Source of the DNA: Microbacterium sp. Nx66
Lineage (GTDB): Bacteria; Actinomycetota; Actinomycetes; Actinomycetales; Microbacteriaceae
Length of the DNA stretch: 34,223 nt
Direction: 5' to 3'
Assembly (NCBI RefSeq): GCF_904066215.1
Contig: NZ_LR880475.1
Coordinates: forward strand, 1 to 34,223
Positions 7,711 to 16,111 of the stretch are shown here, piece by piece (positions within the stretch are counted from its first letter, which is position 1; every line of letters begins with the position of its first letter). Position numbers and translations under genes: made by a program. The notes beneath the pieces were generated by a model. It did no database searches and was not told where the DNA came from. It saw only the letters and a list, made by a program, of their open reading frames with translations.

Positions 7711-8670
7711 CTAGCGCGGCAGGGGGACGCCGAGGCCTTCCATGAAGGTCTGCGGGTTCACGTACTCGCCGTCCACCTTCACTTCGTAGTGCAGGTGGCA
7801 GCCGTACGAATTGCCCTCGTTGCCGACCTTCCCGATTTGGTCGCCGGCCTGCACGGCCTGCCCCTCGACCACCATGAAGTTGATCGGCTTCATGTGGAAG
7901 TATCCGGTCATCACGCCGTCGGCGTGCTTGATCCAGATGTACCCGCCGCCGCCCTTGTTCTCCCCGGTGTTGTCGATGACGCCTGCGGATGCGGCCCAGA
8001 TCGGGCCGTCGCAGGTGCCGTCCGCGAGGTCGGTTCCCATGTGCGCATGATCGCCTCGACTGTCTCCGAAGACACCGGAGACGGTGCCGCGGGCCGGCAC
8101 AATCCAGTCGCCCGATCCACACGGGCCGCTGAGAGCCTCCACGATCGCCGTAGCGTCCGTTTCGTACTTCGCGTAGTGGTTCTTGTCGGAGTTGATCTGT
8201 ACGCGCCAGATCGCGTGTGAGGGCTCCATGTCCTGCCAGCCGTCGACGGCGACGAGGCGGCCGAAGAACAGCGTTGCGGACTTGGTGGGGTCCATGCGGT
8301 CTTCAACGCTCCCCCACCAATCCTGCTGCTGGAACAGGCCGATGCTACTGGTCGGGGTTCCGTCAGGGTTCACGACACCGTTGATGTCGTCGCCGTAGGT
8401 GATGTTTTTGAGGCTGCTCTCGCCCATCGCCGTCATGACGCCGATGATCTGCGCGTCTTCGCCGAGCGAGAGCTGCTGTGCAGCTCCGATGATCGCGGCC
8501 GCGTTGGCGAGCTGGTCACCCTTGTAGCCGTTGATGCCCTCAGCGGGGTAGTTCGACGGGTCCGCGAGGCATGTCGATGCGTCGCTGCGCTGCACCGATG
8601 CCAACAGGAAGGTCACGCCGAGAGCGACGGCAAGGATGCCGCCGAGCACCGCCAGGCCGAACGACTTCAT
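7711..8670 (-). CDS. Peptidoglycan hydrolase: lytic-transglycosylase-like plus M23 peptidase domain
   Basis: A 319-residue wall-remodelling enzyme that would open peptidoglycan for the conjugation channel. It has an N-terminal membrane anchor (residues 5-25), then a transglycosylase-like domain with the catalytic Glu in MGESSLKNITYGDD (Glu84) and SSIGLFQQQ. A C-terminal LytM/M23 domain follows with a full zinc and active-site set: HMGTD (His210, Asp214), GYFHM (His259) and HLHYE (His292, His294). This two-domain layout is typical of VirB1-like proteins of Gram-positive conjugative elements. Its start overlaps the stop of the VirB4-like gene by one base (TAATG). Confidence 0.9.
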   Translation of the reverse strand: MKSFGLAVLGGILAVALGVTFLLASVQRSDASTCLADPSNYPAEGINGYKGDQLANAAAIIGAAQQLSLGEDAQIIGVMTAMGESSLKNITYGDDINGVVNPDGTPTSSIGLFQQQDWWGSVEDRMDPTKSATLFFGRLVAVDGWQDMEPSHAIWRVQINSDKNHYAKYETDATAIVEALSGPCGSGDWIVPARGTVSGVFGDSRGDHAHMGTDLADGTCDGPIWAASAGVIDNTGENKGGGGYIWIKHADGVMTGYFHMKPINFMVVEGQAVQAGDQIGKVGNEGNSYGCHLHYEVKVDGEYVNPQTFMEGLGVPLPR

Positions 8671-10106
8671 TACTGCACCTTGCGGGCGTCGCCGCGCATC
8701 CCCTCGTCGGTGTCGGTCAGGGTGACCTCGATGTCGGAACGGACGTGCTGCACGTGCGTCTCGGGCACAGATCCATACTTGAAGACGAAGTGACCGGGCT
8801 GGAGCGTCTGTAAGACCTCAGCGGTGCTGGGATCGAAACCGAACGTGCGCACGGCCCAATCGGCGTCGTCTTTCCGGTCCTGCCGGAAAACGTAGATCGA
8901 CTGCGCTTCACTGATGACGGTCTGTCCGGGTGAGTCCTTCGGGATATCGGTTCCCTTGTGGAACACGAAGACGTTGTTCAGCCCGAGCCCGCGCGAGAGC
9001 TTCTGATTCGATTTCAGAAGGTGGGCGGCCGGTCCCTCGACCATGTCCCAGCCTTCCTCGTTGATGCATGTCGTCTGCCAGCCCGGATCGGTGCGCAGTC
9101 GGCCTAGCATCCACTGGTTACCGATCGCGCGGATGACGTTCGATGACGGCCCTTCGGCGGGCAGCTGCGAGATATCGAACGATGTGAGCTTGCCTGTCAG
9201 GTCGACGCCCTTGCTCGTCTCGCCGTCAAGCAGCCCGCCGTACTCGTCCAACAGTCCTTCGAGAGTGAAGCGGATGCCGAGGCCGGCTTGGTGCAGCCGA
9301 TCGCGGGAGGCTGGCGACATGTCGTCGTCGCCCGCGTCGACGCGGCCGAGCCACGGGAGGATATCGCCCAGTGTGGCGATGCGGCCGGCGTCAAACGTCG
9401 CGAGCGTCTCGGACAGGGCTGCGCGAGCTGCCTTCTCATCCCAGACGTCGAGCTGCGCCCCGTCACGGGCAATACGGATGATCGCGTGCAGCAGACGGTA
9501 GGTGCCGGCGTCCCCGATCTGACTCACGATGAGCGGATCGAGCAGATTCAGGCGGGAGCCTGAACCGTCCTGGGTGAACCGGATCGGTTCGCCCTGTCCC
9601 CACTCGCGCACCAGCTCGGCGTACTCACCCTCGCCGCCGCGGTTCTTCTTGTCGAAGATGACGGCGCGACGGTAGCGGATCACGAGAGGCCGGATCACGC
9701 AGACCGTTTTGACGAAGCTCGACTTACCGCCACCCACTCCCCCAACCACAACCGTGTTGGGGGAGGAAATCAGCCTCGGCACTGAGTTGTAGGCAGTCAC
9801 CGGGTCGTGTGTGACCAGGTTGTGCGACAGGACGTCGCGACCGTTCGCAACGCCCTGCGTGCCCGTGGAGGGGCCGATGAGAGCGGTGTTCAGAACGGTG
9901 GCCTGTCGTGTCGTCGACGGCGCTCCGGGCAGTTTCGGGGCGTAGTAGCCGCGCCGTGCTTTTCGTACGTTCGTGCGCCGTGCTGGCCCTGGCAGTTCGT
10001 ACGGCGAGATTTCGCCGGCTACATTCTCGACGGGCTGCGTTTCCTCGACGTCGACGGCCTGTGCCTGTCGACGTGAGCGCCGCCCGGATGCTGTGGTGTC
10101 GCTCAC
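8670..10106 (-). CDS. VirB4-like conjugation ATPase
   Basis: A 478-residue ATPase expected to power type IV secretion at the membrane. Seen: Walker A GGVGGGKSS (residues 122-130), AVIFDKKNRGGEGEYAEL, the Walker-B-like TCINEEGWDMV, and QSIYVFRQDRKDDADWAVRTFGFD near the C-terminus. These are features of the VirB4/TraC/HerA group in actinobacterial elements. I chose GTG 10106, because it overlaps the stop of the SCO6880-type gene (GTGA at 10103-10106), rather than longer starts that would overlap that gene by hundreds of bases. Residues 1-60 are polar and low-complexity. The short N-terminal half suggests it works with the SCO6880-type partner. Confidence 0.88.
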   Translation of the reverse strand: MSDTTASGRRSRRQAQAVDVEETQPVENVAGEISPYELPGPARRTNVRKARRGYYAPKLPGAPSTTRQATVLNTALIGPSTGTQGVANGRDVLSHNLVTHDPVTAYNSVPRLISSPNTVVVGGVGGGKSSFVKTVCVIRPLVIRYRRAVIFDKKNRGGEGEYAELVREWGQGEPIRFTQDGSGSRLNLLDPLIVSQIGDAGTYRLLHAIIRIARDGAQLDVWDEKAARAALSETLATFDAGRIATLGDILPWLGRVDAGDDDMSPASRDRLHQAGLGIRFTLEGLLDEYGGLLDGETSKGVDLTGKLTSFDISQLPAEGPSSNVIRAIGNQWMLGRLRTDPGWQTTCINEEGWDMVEGPAAHLLKSNQKLSRGLGLNNVFVFHKGTDIPKDSPGQTVISEAQSIYVFRQDRKDDADWAVRTFGFDPSTAEVLQTLQPGHFVFKYGSVPETHVQHVRSDIEVTLTDTDEGMRGDARKVQ

Positions 10107-11779
10107 GAGATCGCCTCCTTCTCTCCCTTGCCTGCGAGCATGCGCATGGTGCGCGCAGCCCATGTGGGCTCGTCGGGCTTGATTCCGCGACCGATCGGCC
10201 AGGTGAGCCCGCTCGCTGCGGACTGGTAGCTGTCGAGCCATTCGAGCCGGTGAATGCCGGCGTCGGTGTCGCACAGCTCTTCCAGCTCGCGGCTGTCCAA
10301 GGCCAGCTGCTCTTTGCTGTCCGACGTGATCGTGACGTACCCGATCCAATTGGTGCCGTGGTGGCCGCCGCCTTCTGCGAGGTCGTTACGGCGACGCTGC
10401 GCCGCGAGAACGCGCACGCTGCCCTCGTCGAGCGGAATGCGGCCGCCTGCCGTCTGCGCGTGCTCAGTAGCCATGTCGGCCACCAGGTCTTTGCGAGCTG
10501 CGCGCCGAGCCTCGGATGCCGGGATCAGTTCGATGTGGAAGCTCACGGTTCGGATCACATCGAGCTTGCTTCCGGTGAGCAGCGGCAGCAGCCACAGCGG
10601 GGTGCGCTGCGCCACGGAAAGGTGATCGGCGCGGATCGCCGCGGTGCGGTGCCACCACTCGACCGGTGCGCCCGTCTCAGGGTCGATGCCCTCGACGACA
10701 TGTGCGGAGAACTCGCCCCCGCGGGCGCGCTCTCCGAGGTCGGTCGGTGCGAGATCGCGCACCAGGTCGAGCGGTCGGCTGGGGTTCTGCATGTGCCGGA
10801 TCACCGCCGTGGTGCCACGTGCCGTAAGTGCCACGGCTTCACCGAAGTAGGCGTCGTGCAGACCACGCTGCGCGGACTCAATCTCGGCGGCCATGAGCCG
10901 CCGCCAGCCGTCGCGGCCCTCTCCGAACTTGCGTGCCTTCTCGGCAAAGCGTGCGTTGAGGGGCCAGCTCGCGACGACGTAGTGTCGCTGCACCATTGCT
11001 CCTGCGCTCGACGCGATCAGCACTTCCTCGTAGGACTTCTTGGCCCACTCGGGCGCTTCGTCGTCGATGTTGGTCATGACCCACCATTCCTGCAGCGCCG
11101 TGTCGGCGGGCAGAATGCGGGTCACCGGCTGGACGAAGCGCAGCAGCGAACCTGGCGCCGCGCGGCCGGCGAGCAGTGCGCCGAATCCCTCCGCTTTGCG
11201 GAGGGTCGAGTCTGGCGATTCCATGCCTCGGAGCTGCCCGCTGACCGCGAATGCGACCGAGAGGTAGGGGTCTTCGCCTACGGGGCCGTGCCAGGCGATA
11301 CCCGGGATTCCCCGAGCTGATTGCAGCCAGCCCATGCCGTCTGCGCCGTCCGGCGTTGCCCGCATGGCGGCCAGCTCGCGGGCCCATTCGACCCGTGCTG
11401 CGCGCTCGCCTTTGTCCTTGGTCTTCGCCGTCTGTTCCAGTGCGGCCGTGAGCATCGTGACGCGCTGCTGGTCAAAGGGGTGGTAGTCGCCGCTGCGGGT
11501 CTTCACAGACTCGCGGTGACGCTTCCGCCGTACCCGTCGCTCGAGAATCGATCCGTTGTGCGTGGCGCTGGTGATCAGCACGAGCACGCCTGCGGCGAGG
11601 ACGCCTAGGACGATCGGCGGCCAGCCGAAGGAGGGCACGAAGATGAAGGCGATGACGAGGATGACGACGACGCCCCATCCGCGGCCCTTGGCCTTCTCTC
11701 CCCAGAATCCGCGGTGGCTGCCCTCTCCCCCGAGAATAAAGACGCCGCGCTGCTGCTCAGCCTGTTCCTGCTCGTTCAT
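10103..11779 (-). CDS. SCO6880-type conjugation protein
   Basis: A 558-residue protein of the family named after Streptomyces SCO6880, found in mating-pair operons of actinobacterial plasmids and ICEs. It opens with MNEQEQAEQQRGVFILGGEG, has two membrane segments (about residues 36-75), and then a long soluble part with AEGFGALLAG, LQEWWVMTNIDDE, SWPLNARF and EWWHRTAAIRADHL. It resembles the N-terminal half of VirB4 without Walker motifs and probably pairs with the next gene's ATPase domain. The start at 11779 overlaps the stop of the TrbL-like gene by four bases (ATGA), which rules out longer starts. Confidence 0.85.
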   Translation of the reverse strand: MNEQEQAEQQRGVFILGGEGSHRGFWGEKAKGRGWGVVVILVIAFIFVPSFGWPPIVLGVLAAGVLVLITSATHNGSILERRVRRKRHRESVKTRSGDYHPFDQQRVTMLTAALEQTAKTKDKGERAARVEWARELAAMRATPDGADGMGWLQSARGIPGIAWHGPVGEDPYLSVAFAVSGQLRGMESPDSTLRKAEGFGALLAGRAAPGSLLRFVQPVTRILPADTALQEWWVMTNIDDEAPEWAKKSYEEVLIASSAGAMVQRHYVVASWPLNARFAEKARKFGEGRDGWRRLMAAEIESAQRGLHDAYFGEAVALTARGTTAVIRHMQNPSRPLDLVRDLAPTDLGERARGGEFSAHVVEGIDPETGAPVEWWHRTAAIRADHLSVAQRTPLWLLPLLTGSKLDVIRTVSFHIELIPASEARRAARKDLVADMATEHAQTAGGRIPLDEGSVRVLAAQRRRNDLAEGGGHHGTNWIGYVTITSDSKEQLALDSRELEELCDTDAGIHRLEWLDSYQSAASGLTWPIGRGIKPDEPTWAARTMRMLAGKGEKEAIS

Positions 11780-13038
11780 TCGGGGCGATCCTTTCCAAGC
11801 GTCGGCGGGGCTCCCACCGGAGTGTGCGCGGTTTCGTTGACCTTGCGGCCTACGGTGTTCGCACCCTGGAGGGCGACCGCGCCTGCGGCAACGGCTGGCC
11901 CAGCTGCCTTGCTGGCGGTCGCAGCTGCTCCGCGGCCGGCGGTGGCTGTACCTGCTTGGGCTGCACCGCGGCCGGCAGCTGCGCCACCGCCCGATACTCC
12001 CTTTGCCCCGATACTCGCCGTCGCCCCTTGGGCGTTGGCCGGCGTGGCGTTCGCACGAACGGCTTGGGCCGAGCGCGGGGCGGCGGTCGAGCCGCCGCTG
12101 TTGCGTGCCGATGCAAGGGATTGCGCCCCGATCGGCATTGAGGGAGATGCGCTGCCGGATGACGATTGGCCGGCTAGATGTTTGGTGGCCCACGAGACGA
12201 GAACGAAGGGAGCGATTTCGGCCAGGAAGATAGCGATCATCGCCACGAGCAGCATGACCAGGTTCTTGAAGCCGTCGTCGCCCCATTGCCCGATCGAGTC
12301 GATGGTGAGTCGGAAGGCAAACCCGAGCATGAAGAACAGCGTGGGGTGGATGAGCAGTAGCCCTATCCAGATCTTCACCGCGGCCATGCCGCCGCTACGG
12401 CGCTGCTGGTCGACGACGTAGACCACGGCGAGCGGGATAAGTACGCCCGAGAAGTAGAGGATGACGAGCTGGAAGACGAACAGGCACACGACGATCAGCA
12501 GGCCGATCGCCATGGCCCAGATAATCAGGAACGCGATGTACGCGCCGCCTGCGATCAGGGACGGGTCTTCAAGTGCCACCTTGCCGAAGGTGTCGACCAT
12601 TTCGAGGACGGTTCCGCCGTACGTCCACTCGATGATGCTGCGCGAGAGCGCCCGGATCAGCTCGACGAACATCACGCCGATCGCGGGACCGAAGCTGATG
12701 CCGACGAGGAATCCGGGGAAATACATGGCGACGGACTCGAATAGCTCTTCGCCGCTCATCCGGCCCCTGGCGGTGCGGACGAACTGGCCCACCAGGAGCA
12801 GAATCGCAACCAGGATCGACAGCGCGAACGACACCGCGTATGCACTGAGGAAGCTCGGCAGCGTGAGGTCTGGCAGCGTCGATTCGGTGATCGCGGGAAT
12901 GACCGTGCCGGCAAGACTCATGACGGCCTCGCGACCGGCCGCGTACATGTTGCCCCACGGGTCTGACCAGAAGTTGACGACACCGCCGATCACATCAGGA
13001 AGGTTCCCGATGTCGTCGATGATGTTCAGAGAACGCAT
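11776..13038 (-). CDS. TrbL/VirB6-like polytopic membrane protein
   Basis: A 420-residue inner-membrane channel component of the conjugation system. About six to seven hydrophobic segments occupy residues 65-285, including FALSILVAILLLVGQFV, IWAMAIGLLIVVCLFVFQLV, ILYFSGVLIPLAVVYVV and LVMLLVAMIAIFLAEIAPFV. Residues 300-420 form a Gly/Ala/Ser-rich low-complexity tail (AAAGRGAAQAGTATAGRG), common in this family. It begins three bases after the stop of the VirB8-like gene and overlaps the next gene by ATGA. Family assignment rests on topology, the tail and position. Confidence 0.82.
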   Translation of the reverse strand: MRSLNIIDDIGNLPDVIGGVVNFWSDPWGNMYAAGREAVMSLAGTVIPAITESTLPDLTLPSFLSAYAVSFALSILVAILLLVGQFVRTARGRMSGEELFESVAMYFPGFLVGISFGPAIGVMFVELIRALSRSIIEWTYGGTVLEMVDTFGKVALEDPSLIAGGAYIAFLIIWAMAIGLLIVVCLFVFQLVILYFSGVLIPLAVVYVVDQQRRSGGMAAVKIWIGLLLIHPTLFFMLGFAFRLTIDSIGQWGDDGFKNLVMLLVAMIAIFLAEIAPFVLVSWATKHLAGQSSSGSASPSMPIGAQSLASARNSGGSTAAPRSAQAVRANATPANAQGATASIGAKGVSGGGAAAGRGAAQAGTATAGRGAAATASKAAGPAVAAGAVALQGANTVGRKVNETAHTPVGAPPTLGKDRPE

Positions 13039-13041
13039 GGG

Positions 13042-13695
13042 TCAGCACCCTCCTGTGAATGCCACGCCCGTTGTGCCAAGCGACGTCTTGTCGGGGGTGT
13101 CGACGTTCTCGACGATGACCCATCCGCGGTCAGTCCACTCGACCGCTACAGACGGCATGTAGCGCAGCGTCGGATCGACGGCCTCGTTAATCACGAGAGG
13201 GAGCATCAGCGTCACGACAACGCGCGTGTCACTGACGCTCTCGATCCGGTAGTACCCGTTCAGCGTCGTAACGCGGAACTGAGCGGCTTCGAACTCGTCT
13301 GCCGATGCGACGTCGCCGGCCAGGTCAGGAAGCGTTGTCACCACGCCGTCGAGCTGCGCGACCTCATCGGCCGGCACTACCGGCTTCTGAGCGGCCCAGC
13401 GCGAGAACGTGGCGACGAATGACACCGCGCCCTCTGGGGTCTGCGGTGCCTGCTCCTGAGCGTCGAGCACGGTCTGTGGTGCCCGTGCGTCGCCGGCTAG
13501 ACAACCGTCGACACCCTCCACGGCAGGGGGTGCCGACGTGGAGGGCGTCGCCGGGGCTGTGGGGCGCGGGGTGGCCTCGGGGCTGCCGCCGCGCGTGGTG
13601 AAGAACACGAGCCCGACGACGGCCACGATGACGAAGACCGCTGCGCCCAGGACGTACCAGGGCCAGCGGCGGCGGGCGGCGGGCTGCGTGCTCAT
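13042..13695 (-). CDS. VirB8-like bitopic conjugation protein (candidate)
   Basis: A 217-residue protein with a short basic N-terminus (MSTQPAARRRWPW), one membrane segment (about 13-33), a Pro/Thr/Ser linker (residues 38-60) and an outer domain of about 150 residues. That domain holds AVSFVATFSRWAAQKPVV, FRVTTLNGYYRIESVSDTRV and VEWTDRGWVIVENVDTPDKT. This is the layout of VirB8 and TcpC-like proteins with an NTF2-like fold; I infer the fold rather than see it. The ATG at 13695 overlaps the stop of the small membrane protein (ATGA). The last residues, VAFTGGC, include a terminal Cys. Confidence 0.7.
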   Translation of the reverse strand: MSTQPAARRRWPWYVLGAAVFVIVAVVGLVFFTTRGGSPEATPRPTAPATPSTSAPPAVEGVDGCLAGDARAPQTVLDAQEQAPQTPEGAVSFVATFSRWAAQKPVVPADEVAQLDGVVTTLPDLAGDVASADEFEAAQFRVTTLNGYYRIESVSDTRVVVTLMLPLVINEAVDPTLRYMPSVAVEWTDRGWVIVENVDTPDKTSLGTTGVAFTGGC

Positions 13696-13976
13696 GATGC
13701 GATCGCGATAACCGCGCCGACGATGACGCCGAGAGCCACCAGGCCGCCGAGAGCGACGGCGGAACGGATGATCTGCTTCTTGGCCTCCGCGACGCCCTGC
13801 GGGTTCGTCTCGCCGCTCGATCCGAGCTTGAACAGGCCCATGATGAGGAAGACGATTGCAGCGATGATCGCGAGGCCCCATAGGCCGGCGAACAGCTTCT
13901 GCCAGATGTTGGTGAACTCGGCACCGAAGATGGTGAAGTCCGGGATGATCCCGTCAATCGGGTTGTTCATGGTCAT
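13692..13976 (-). CDS. VirB2/TrbC-like small membrane protein (candidate pilin)
   Basis: A 94-residue protein with two membrane segments (about residues 27-50 and 69-93) separated by a short polar loop (GSSGETNPQGVAEAKKQ). Size, topology and place in the operon match VirB2/TrbC-type subunits. There is no obvious cleaved signal peptide. A second ATG two codons later could also start it. It overlaps the ATPase gene upstream (ATGA at 13973-13976) and the VirB8-like gene downstream (ATGA at 13692-13695). Confidence 0.7.
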   Translation of the reverse strand: MTMNNPIDGIIPDFTIFGAEFTNIWQKLFAGLWGLAIIAAIVFLIMGLFKLGSSGETNPQGVAEAKKQIIRSAVALGGLVALGVIVGAVIAIAS

Positions 13977-15190
13977 TCTGCCTTTCGGAGTGCTGCGTTG
14001 AGCTGGGAGACGATCACCGCGGTGAGCTGGGTGATCGCGGCTGTAGTTGCCGGCTTGAGCTGGCCGAAGCTGAGCGTGGTCCGCTGCGCGATGTGCGGAT
14101 CGAACGGCACGTGCACGACGGCTCCGACGCCAGCTGTTTCCACGAGCTGATCGGCGTAGGAACGTACCTCGGGATCCTCGGTACGGCCGTCGTGCATCCG
14201 CACGATGATTGCCGACCGGGCAAGGTCGGCCGCGCGGCCGCCGAGCTTGTGCAGGTGACGAAGCAGCTGCATCGCCCCGTTGAGCTCGGGCAGCGCGTCG
14301 AGCACGGGGATCACGAGAACGTCGGTGACCTCTAGCGCGCCGTGGAAGGCATCGCTTGACGGCTGGTTACCGGAGTCCATCACACGCACCGGGTAGTAGG
14401 TATCCGTGAGCGCTGCCATGCGCTTCACGTCCTCCCCCGTGAGTGCTTCGCGATCGCCTGCGGTGCCGATGACGGCCGCGTATGACGTCTGCTGCGCGAT
14501 GTAGCCGGCGAGCTGGCCGGCCCCTCGAATCTCGTCCATGTCGCGCAGCAGCTCCGCGACGCCGGCAGCGGCCGGCCCCTCTGCTCTCACTGCGAGCGCG
14601 CCGGGGTCGTCCGAGACTTCGAGAACGATCGTGCCGCCTCCGCGGATGTTCGCGAGCACGCCCGCCGTCAGAAGGGAAAGCGGCGTCTTACCGACGCCCC
14701 CTTTCGGGTTCGCGACCAGGATGCCGACGCTGCGCGGCCATGTCGAAAGACGGATCAGCGACCGCGCGCGGCCGAGGTCGGCGGCCGCCAGCTCAGCGGC
14801 ATTCGGCTTGGGCTTGAGGCCCAGAGTCCGAAGGAACTTGTTCCAGCCGAGCGACGGCACATCGGCCGGCCGCTCACGGTTACGCAACCGCAGATCGCCG
14901 GGGCCGGCAGCTGGTGCGGCGGCGTCCTCTTCACGCTCCGCAGCCTGCGAGCCGCGGACGATCATGGCGAGTTCTTCATCCTCTCCCCCGCCACTCAGTC
15001 GTGCGAGCAGCTGCTCGGATGATGGGACTTGCGCGTTATTCGCGTTGTCCCCCATTAGGGGGACAAGTTCCGTTTCGGCAGCGGGGCGAGATACCGAAGT
15101 ATCGGCATCCTCCGCTCCGATCGCTTCGCTGTATCCCTGGACTCTTTCAGCCCCGCGGAATTCCGCGGACCCCTTGGCGTTCTCAGCCAT
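13973..15190 (-). CDS. ParA/MinD-like ATPase heading the transfer operon
   Basis: A 405-residue protein. Residues 1-140 are charged and disordered-looking. The rest is a P-loop ATPase of the deviant Walker A group: VANPKGGVGKTPLSLLTAGV, then VRVMDSGNQPSS (switch/Walker B region) and TDVLVIPVLDALPELNGAM. KGGVGKTP has Pro where Thr is usual after the P-loop Thr. Such ATPases in conjugation operons may position the secretion machine or plasmid, like VirC1; this role is inference. The start at 15190 has AGGGGG five to six bases upstream. It is distinct from the partition ParA at 16108-16947. Confidence 0.8.
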   Translation of the reverse strand: MAENAKGSAEFRGAERVQGYSEAIGAEDADTSVSRPAAETELVPLMGDNANNAQVPSSEQLLARLSGGGEDEELAMIVRGSQAAEREEDAAAPAAGPGDLRLRNRERPADVPSLGWNKFLRTLGLKPKPNAAELAAADLGRARSLIRLSTWPRSVGILVANPKGGVGKTPLSLLTAGVLANIRGGGTIVLEVSDDPGALAVRAEGPAAAGVAELLRDMDEIRGAGQLAGYIAQQTSYAAVIGTAGDREALTGEDVKRMAALTDTYYPVRVMDSGNQPSSDAFHGALEVTDVLVIPVLDALPELNGAMQLLRHLHKLGGRAADLARSAIIVRMHDGRTEDPEVRSYADQLVETAGVGAVVHVPFDPHIAQRTTLSFGQLKPATTAAITQLTAVIVSQLNAALRKAE

Positions 15191-15307
15191 GCGCACCCCC
15201 TGCGTTTTTCAACATGATAACCCGAACCTATGACAGTCAGGATCGGCCGCCTGGCCGGCTGCCGTACAATCAGCCTAACGAATAATCCGTAAGCTTGGAA
15301 GGGCATA
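15191..15307. promoter_or_regulatory. Divergent promoter region, transfer operon versus HTH gene
   Basis: A 117-bp spacer between the minus-strand transfer operon and the plus-strand winged-helix gene. It contains TACAAT (about 15264-15269) and a GC-rich dyad around GGCCGCCTGGCCGGC. It is the only intergenic gap upstream of the nine-gene operon, so the operon promoter should be here, and the divergent regulator is the likely repressor. Confidence 0.5.
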
Positions 15308-15310
15308 ATG

Positions 15311-15667
15311 ATGAGTGACAGTGATGACAGCACGGCTGGCAGAATGGAGCGCATGCCCCGTCGCCCCCTGATCCCCGGTCTTACGGGTGAGCCCGCGGCA
15401 GCGCATCGGGCGGTGCAGAACGAATCGCGTCTGAGCTGCTTGCGGTTCCTGCTCAGCGAGGGGCCGGCGACGCGGGCGGGCATCTCCGCCGCTACCGGCC
15501 TATCCGTAAGCACGACGATCGACGCACTGCGCGAGCTCGAAGCGCTCGGCTATGTGGTCGGCAGCTTGGAAGAATCCGAGCGCTCCGGACGGCACCCGGT
15601 CTACGTCGCGCAGCGCGAAAAGGTGACAACCGAGCTGCTGGCGTTCGTCAGCTGGGTTCTGCGCTGA
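15311..15667 (+). CDS. Winged-helix DNA-binding regulator
   Basis: A 118-residue protein. The core LSCLRFLLSEGPATRAGISAATGLSVSTTIDALRELEALGYVVG is a MarR/ROK-type winged helix-turn-helix, followed by the wing SLEESERSGRHPVYVAQ and a short hydrophobic C-terminus. Two ATGs are adjacent (15308 and 15311). The second has GGAAGGG at better spacing (seven bases), so I chose it. It is divergent from the transfer operon with only 117 bp between them, the usual layout for an operon-specific repressor. A strong hairpin terminator follows at 15677-15708. Confidence 0.75.
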   Translation: MSDSDDSTAGRMERMPRRPLIPGLTGEPAAAHRAVQNESRLSCLRFLLSEGPATRAGISAATGLSVSTTIDALRELEALGYVVGSLEESERSGRHPVYVAQREKVTTELLAFVSWVLR

Positions 15668-15676
15668 GACACACGA

Positions 15677-15708
15677 AAGGGCGGGGCCGCCGTAGCGGCC
15701 CCGCCCTT
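15677..15708. terminator. Bidirectional terminator hairpin
   Basis: Perfect 14-bp arms (AAGGGCGGGGCCGC / GCGGCCCCGCCCTT) with loop CGTA. It lies between the converging HTH gene (plus) and the par operon (minus). The outer AA/TT pairs and symmetry allow it to end transcripts from both sides. Confidence 0.8.
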
Positions 15709-15730
15709 GTGCTGTCCTCCTGGCGCCGTG

Positions 15731-15750
15731 GTTGACACGTACGTGTCAAC
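15731..15750. repeat. Perfect 20-bp palindrome, copy 2 of the TTGACAC element
   Basis: GTTGACACGTACGTGTCAAC reads identically on both strands. The core 18 bp differs by one base from the copy at 6887-6904. It overlaps the stop codon (15746-15748) of the RHH-like gene. It could be a recombination site, a binding site for a plasmid regulator, or part of the partition site, since it directly abuts the par operon. Confidence 0.7.
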
Positions 15751-16111
15751 TCCCCCACACCTGGGCGATTGCTTCTTCGACGAGCGCCCTGCGCGTCTTG
15801 CCCGTGCGGGCCTTCGCTGCCCTGATCGTGTTCTCCGTGTCGGGTGACCAGCGGATGCCGCTTTGCACGGTGATATCCAGCTCGGGAACGACGGCGGCCG
15901 GCGCTGCGGCCGGGACTGCTACGGGCGGAGCTTCCACCTTCGGTGCTGCCGCGGGCGGCTGCTCACCCTTGCCCTCATCAGGCACGCTCGGGGCTGTGGT
16001 CGTCGACGGGGCCGGCGCTTTGGGCCGGTAGTCGATGGGATCAACGCCGGCATCTGCAGGCGGGCGGGGCTTCGTTCGTGCCGGTCGCTCGGGTCGGTCT
16101 TGCATGCTCAT
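15746..16111 (-). CDS. Small ParB-like partner with RHH-like C-terminus
   Basis: A 121-residue protein, cotranscribed with parA (ATGA overlap at 16108-16111). Residues 1-75 are Pro/Ala-rich and probably disordered (RPERPARTKPRPPADAG, PPAAAPKVEAPPVAVPAAAP). The last 45, with GIRWSPDTENTIRAAKARTGKTRRALVEEAI, look like a ribbon-helix-helix or similar small DNA-binding domain. Type Ib partition loci pair a short ParA with just such a small centromere-binding protein. It should bind the repeat cluster upstream of parA. Its stop codon lies inside a 20-bp palindrome. Confidence 0.7.
   Translation of the reverse strand: MSMQDRPERPARTKPRPPADAGVDPIDYRPKAPAPSTTTAPSVPDEGKGEQPPAAAPKVEAPPVAVPAAAPAAVVPELDITVQSGIRWSPDTENTIRAAKARTGKTRRALVEEAIAQVWGS

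Noticed and set aside
9908..11320. Plus-strand 470-codon frame
   Set aside because: It lies antisense to the VirB4-like and SCO6880-type genes; composition is typical of a shadow frame and no motif is present.
12461..13162. Plus-strand 233-codon frame
   Set aside because: It is antisense to the TrbL-like and VirB8-like genes, is rich in Arg/Ser/Thr, has no domain, and is explained by high GC codon bias.
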